This document shows positions 62,216 through 64,000 of a stretch of DNA of 64,000 nucleotides, in pieces (within the stretch, counting starts at the first letter, position 1; every line of letters begins with the position of its first letter). The notes beneath the pieces were generated by a model that ran no database searches, was not told the DNA's origin, and was given only the letters and a program-made list of their open reading frames with translations. The position numbers were made by a program, and so were the translations under genes. Source of the DNA: Ampullaceana balthica (lineage: Eukaryota; Mollusca; Gastropoda; Lymnaeidae); contig CALYLW010000319.1 in assembly GCA_944989445.1 (NCBI GenBank), forward strand, positions 385,001 through 449,000, given 5' to 3'.

Positions 62216-64000
62216 TCGTCTGCTACCATTGCGGGAGGGTACTCAACAACTTCCCAAAGTTTTGTGCTCCTAACTACACGGAAAGTTAGATATTTAATGA
62301 TGAGTCTGTTATATGTAGCTCATATAAGAAAAAAACTACATTTGGGCCCCCGGCCCCCTAGTGAATAATAATTTTATATTTGGTTGTGATTGTTATCATC
62401 GCGGGAGGGTACTCAACAACTTTCCAAAGTTTCATGCTTCTACCTACACGGGAAGATGAGGAATTAGTGTTCATTCAGTTTTATGTAGTCCATATACGGA
62501 AAAAAAACGGTTTTGGGGCCCCGGCCACCCGTGAGCGAAATTTAAAAAAAATTTTTTCGTCATTTATCGTCATAAGAGTGTACTAATCAAGTTCCCAAAG
62601 TTTTAGCTTCTACATTCACGGCAAGTTGTAGAATTAGTGTTGAGTCAGATTTTAATATTAGAAAAAACTAAATTTGGGCCCCCGGTCCCCAGTAAGTGAT
62701 AATTTATATACTTTTTTTTACCTGTTACCATTGCGAAATGTTACTTAACAACTGCCCAAAGTTTCATGCTTCCACCTTTACGGAAAATAGAAGAATTAGT
62801 GATTTTTAGTTTTTATATAGCTCATATGAGGAAAATACTACATTTAGGCCCCCGGCCCCCACTATGTAATAATTTAAATATTGTTTTAGTTTGTTACCAC
62901 TACTCAGAGTTTCTTGCTTCTACCTACACGGGAAACATAAGAATTTGTGATTTTCAGTTTTTATATAGCTCCCATAAAGAAAAAAACTTTATTTGGGCCC
63001 CCGGACCCCAGTATTTGAAAATTTAAATATTTTTTTGCCTGTTGATATCACCGAAGTGTACTCAACATCTTCCCAAAGTTTCATTCTTCTATCTACTCGC
63101 AAAATAGGAGAATTAGTGATTTTACTTTTAATATTGCCCATATAAGGAAAACAATGGTTTTGGGCCCCCGGCCCCAATGAGTGTGAATTTAAAAATTATT
63201 TTATGCCAATTTTCGTCGCGAGAAGCTACTTAAATTCCCAAAGGTTTTATGATTCTTCTACCACACGGAAAGTTGGAGAATTAGTGATGAGTCAGTTTTT
63301 AATATAAAAAAACTACATTTGGGCCCCCGGCCCCCATTAACTGATAATTTAAATATGTTTTTCGCCTGTTAACATCGCGGAAGTGTACTTATCAACCCCC
63401 CAGTGTTTCATGGTTCTACCTACATGGGAAATATGAGAATTTGTGATTTTCAGTTTTTATATAGCTCATATAATGAAAAAACTTCATTTGCGCCTCCGGT
63501 CCCTAGGAAATGATAATTTATTTATTTTTTCTCGTATTACTATTGTGGGTTTGTAGTCAATAACTTCCCAAAGTTTAATGCTTCTGCCTACTCGGGAAAT
63601 AGGAGAATTTGTGAGTTTCAAATTTTATAAAGGCCATATAAGGAAAAATAACTTTTTTGGGCCCCCGGCCCCCCATGAGTGTAAATTGTCGAACTCTTTT
63701 ACGCCAATTTTAGTCGCGAGAGGCTACTCAACAACTTCCCAAAGTTTCATGATTCTACCTACACGGAAAGTTGGAGAATTAGTGATGAGTCAGTTTTTTT
63801 ATCTGAGAAAAAAGCATTTGGGCCCCCGGCCCCCATTAAGTGATAATTTAAATATTGTTTTTACCTGTTAACATCGTGGAAGTGTACTTAACAACTACCC
63901 CAAGTTTCATGCTTCCACCTAAACGGGAAATAGGAGAATTAGTGATTTTTAGTTTTTATATAGCTTATATAAGGAAAAAACTTCATTTGGGACCCCGGCC
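62216..64000. repeat. Satellite-like array, about 165-bp units, about 11 copies, open to the right
   Basis: Each unit has cccaaagtttcatgcttcta, cctacacgggaaataggaga, attagtgattttcagttttt and gggcccccggcccc. Units are well diverged from each other, with two subtypes (cgtcgcgagaagctact versus catcgcggaagtgtact). No WDR6 exon was found within it. Confidence 0.9.

Overview
The window is AT-rich, intron-rich animal nuclear DNA. Three protein genes can be read exon by exon through conserved domains and in-phase splice sites. Their introns are large and filled with minisatellites, hAT, piggyBac-like and pogo-like DNA transposons, and fragments of non-LTR retrotransposons. This composition, together with short conserved exons, fits an invertebrate such as a mollusc (perhaps a gastropod). 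That placement is an inference and no species can be named from the sequence.

Layout. (1) 1-12101, minus strand: a ZMYND11/BS69-like chromatin reader in 11 coding exons (winged-helix-like N terminus, PHD finger, bromodomain, PWWP, acidic linker); it runs off the left edge before the expected coiled coil and MYND finger. (2) 12.1-25.6 kb: a divergent intergenic region with large minisatellites, a 'ggggtctaccgatatatcgg' repeat element, a foldback element split by a hAT element that itself contains a hAT MITE, a degenerate hAT transposase gene, and another MITE. (3) 25596-46836, plus strand: a complete formimidoyltransferase-cyclodeaminase (FTCD) in 14 coding exons encoding 540 residues. Its introns carry a probable solo LTR, a three-level hAT nest, a pogo-like element with a tandemly repeated left end, piggyBac-like and hAT MITEs, and a 1.2 kb array of 24-bp repeats. 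(4) 46.8-50.0 kb: FTCD 3' region and repeats between two convergent genes. (5) 50004-60494, minus strand: the C-terminal 831 residues of WDR6 (partner of the tRNA 2'-O-methyltransferase FTSJ1) in 12 exons, with the 5' part beyond the right edge. (6) 60.6-64 kb: a retrotransposon 3' fragment, a 26-bp array and a satellite-like array of about 165-bp units.

The three genes serve unrelated jobs (chromatin reading, histidine/folate metabolism, tRNA modification) and show no sign of being one system. The most unusual signal is structural. Tandem duplications repeatedly straddle gene-defining boundaries, so the copies carry splice donors, splice acceptors, or the stop codon plus poly(A) signal. At least seven boundaries in the three genes are affected: one donor in ZMYND11, one donor in FTCD, and in WDR6 two donors, two acceptors and the stop/poly(A) segment. 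WDR6 also contains two in-frame coding minisatellites. The second notable signal is a set of nested hAT insertions with intact 8-bp target duplications, one of which has its own empty site preserved in a neighbouring duplicate.
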